NCBI GenBank assembly: GCA_946405145.1
Contig: CAMJGE010000016.1
Span: 1 to 44,233 of the forward strand
Origin: an uncultured Prevotella sp.
Lineage (GTDB): Bacteria > Bacteroidota > Bacteroidia > Bacteroidales > Bacteroidaceae
Length of the DNA stretch: 44,233 nucleotides
Direction of reading: 5' to 3'
Under the pieces are notes generated by a model. It was not told the origin of the DNA. It saw only the letters and a program-made list of their open reading frames with translations, and searched no databases. Made by a program: the position numbers and the translations under genes. Of the stretch, positions 43,567 through 44,233 are shown piece after piece. Each line of letters begins with the position of its first letter. Within the stretch, counting starts at the first letter, position 1.

Positions 43567-43931
43567 ACATCGAACAAGTACGAGAATACACTTTGTCACT
43601 CTTTGGCGTAACAGAAGACCAGCCATTTGGCGATGACAATATTACCTTCCGTCTGGAAGGGAAAATCTTCATGTGTCTATCGTTAGGCGGTGACGAACAT
43701 GAGATAAGAGATCCTGAGCCAAGACTTGCCTTGAAGCTGTCTCCTGAAAGGAATGAGGAGCTTCGTGCACAGTTCTCGGCAGTAACTCCAGCCTTCCATT
43801 GGAATAAGAAGCATTGGAGTGACGTATTTTACGAGCAATTGGATGATACTCAGATTGAGGAATGGATAAAAGAGTCCTATCGACTTGTAGCATCCAAACT
43901 CCCAAAGGCTATCCGACATAAATATATATGA
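43563..43931 (+). CDS. MmcQ/YjbR-family protein
   Basis: 122 aa. Start MNIEQVREYTLSLFGVTEDQPFG, central RLEGKIFMCLSL and LALKLSPERNEELRAQ, then AFHWNKKHWSDVFYEQLDDTQIEEWIKESY in essence (HWNKKHWSDV). These are the CyaY-like fold features of the MmcQ/YjbR DNA-binding-type family. Members are common singletons of uncertain function. Overlaps the following gene by 4 bases (ATGA). Confidence 0.88.
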   Translation: MNIEQVREYTLSLFGVTEDQPFGDDNITFRLEGKIFMCLSLGGDEHEIRDPEPRLALKLSPERNEELRAQFSAVTPAFHWNKKHWSDVFYEQLDDTQIEEWIKESYRLVASKLPKAIRHKYI

Positions 43932-44233
43932 ATAAGGTACGAATCACAGCCATCCGTCAGACGATCTATCCTGATTTGATGGCTAAGTATGAGAATCCCA
44001 TTGAGCATACTTGCGATGTCAGGGTGGGGCAGCAGTGGATATCAGAGAATGGCGAATGTCCTGCAGGGATGTGCCCTTCTGCTTGGTCATCCATGCGGGA
44101 GTTTGTAGAGTCGTTGGCCAGAGGTGAGGGGAACTTCTTCGCAAAGCGAAGCGTTTCCCCTGACGGGTCTTACGATTACTACGATGGCTGGATGAAGAAT
44201 CCCATGAGTGCGATGATCAGCTGCAACGACGGC
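43928..44233 (+). CDS. TIGR04076-family protein, 3' end outside the window
   Basis: 102 codons visible, starting MNKVRITAIRQTIYPDLMAKY on the ATGA overlap with the MmcQ gene. The middle CPAGMCPSAWSSMREFV and the end WMKNPMSAMISCNDG fit the TIGR04076 family as I recall it (about 90-110 aa). Between GEGNF and YDGWMKNP there are about 14 extra residues (FAKRSVSPDGSYDY) that coincide with a strong hairpin. The protein should end soon after the window edge. Function unknown. Confidence 0.75.
   Translation, partial: MNKVRITAIRQTIYPDLMAKYENPIEHTCDVRVGQQWISENGECPAGMCPSAWSSMREFVESLARGEGNFFAKRSVSPDGSYDYYDGWMKNPMSAMISCNDG
44127..44161 (+). repeat. 35-base hairpin inside the TIGR04076-like gene
   Basis: Outer stem AGGGGAA/TTCCCCT (44127-44133 with 44155-44161) and inner stem CTTCGC/GCGAAG (44137-44142 with 44146-44151) around an AAA loop. 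The core GCAAAGC is the complement-strand form of the GCTTTGC core in the DUF4250 insertion. Confidence 0.65.

Overview
The window is a chromosomal stretch from a Bacteroidales bacterium, most probably a Prevotella-like genus. Evidence: Bacteroidetes-type promoters (TTTG, about 20 bases, then TAnnTTTG) in front of many genes; no Shine-Dalgarno sites; tRNAs without an encoded CCA; and lineage-specific genes (gldE, a TamL-type lipoprotein Omp85, RseC-rnfBCDGEA, and an ATP synthase operon in beta-epsilon-X-a-c-b-delta-alpha-gamma order).

Layout. 1-143: 3' end of a tRNA-Leu and a complete tRNA-Gly. 168-2446: unknown protein, ssb, gldE. 2421-5472: a reverse-strand TrmH-family RNA methyltransferase, then divergent tamL with a strong terminator. 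5547-12252: metallo-beta-lactamase-fold protein, DMP19-like protein, smpB, a short metH, a GHL10-type hydrolase and a lipoprotein, closely packed with overlapping start/stop codons. 12253-12693: unknown acidic protein on the minus strand. 12865-18605: rseC and the six-subunit Rnf complex. 18606-18881: four palindromes repeated every 22 bp, then a promoter with a large palindrome for nhaD. 20315-22392: pfkA and an NTPase-CYTH fusion. 22518-29838: ATP synthase operon. 29934-32545: DUF2027 protein and nadE. 32589-35120 (minus): clpC. 35355-39666: gyrA, a TPR protein and a secreted repeat protein. 39730-44233: a loose accessory region of small enzymes and unknowns with at least one and perhaps three decayed gene remnants, and short hairpin-rich insertions inside reading frames.

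How it fits together. Much of the window is energy conservation: Rnf couples ferredoxin oxidation by NAD to ion export, NhaD exchanges Na+ for H+, and F1Fo makes ATP. The c subunit lacks the side chains of Na+-type rings, so I infer a proton-driven synthase beside a possible Na+ pump, with NhaD linking the two gradients. NadE supplies NAD.

Most of the window is ordinary core genome. The least explained signals are the 22-bp-period palindrome array, the nhaD palindrome, the octanucleotide stop-codon repeats, the NTPase-CYTH fusion behind pfkA, the MetH lacking its reactivation domain, and the in-frame hairpin insertions and remnants in the last 4.5 kb. I found no phage, IS element, CRISPR array or clear defence system.
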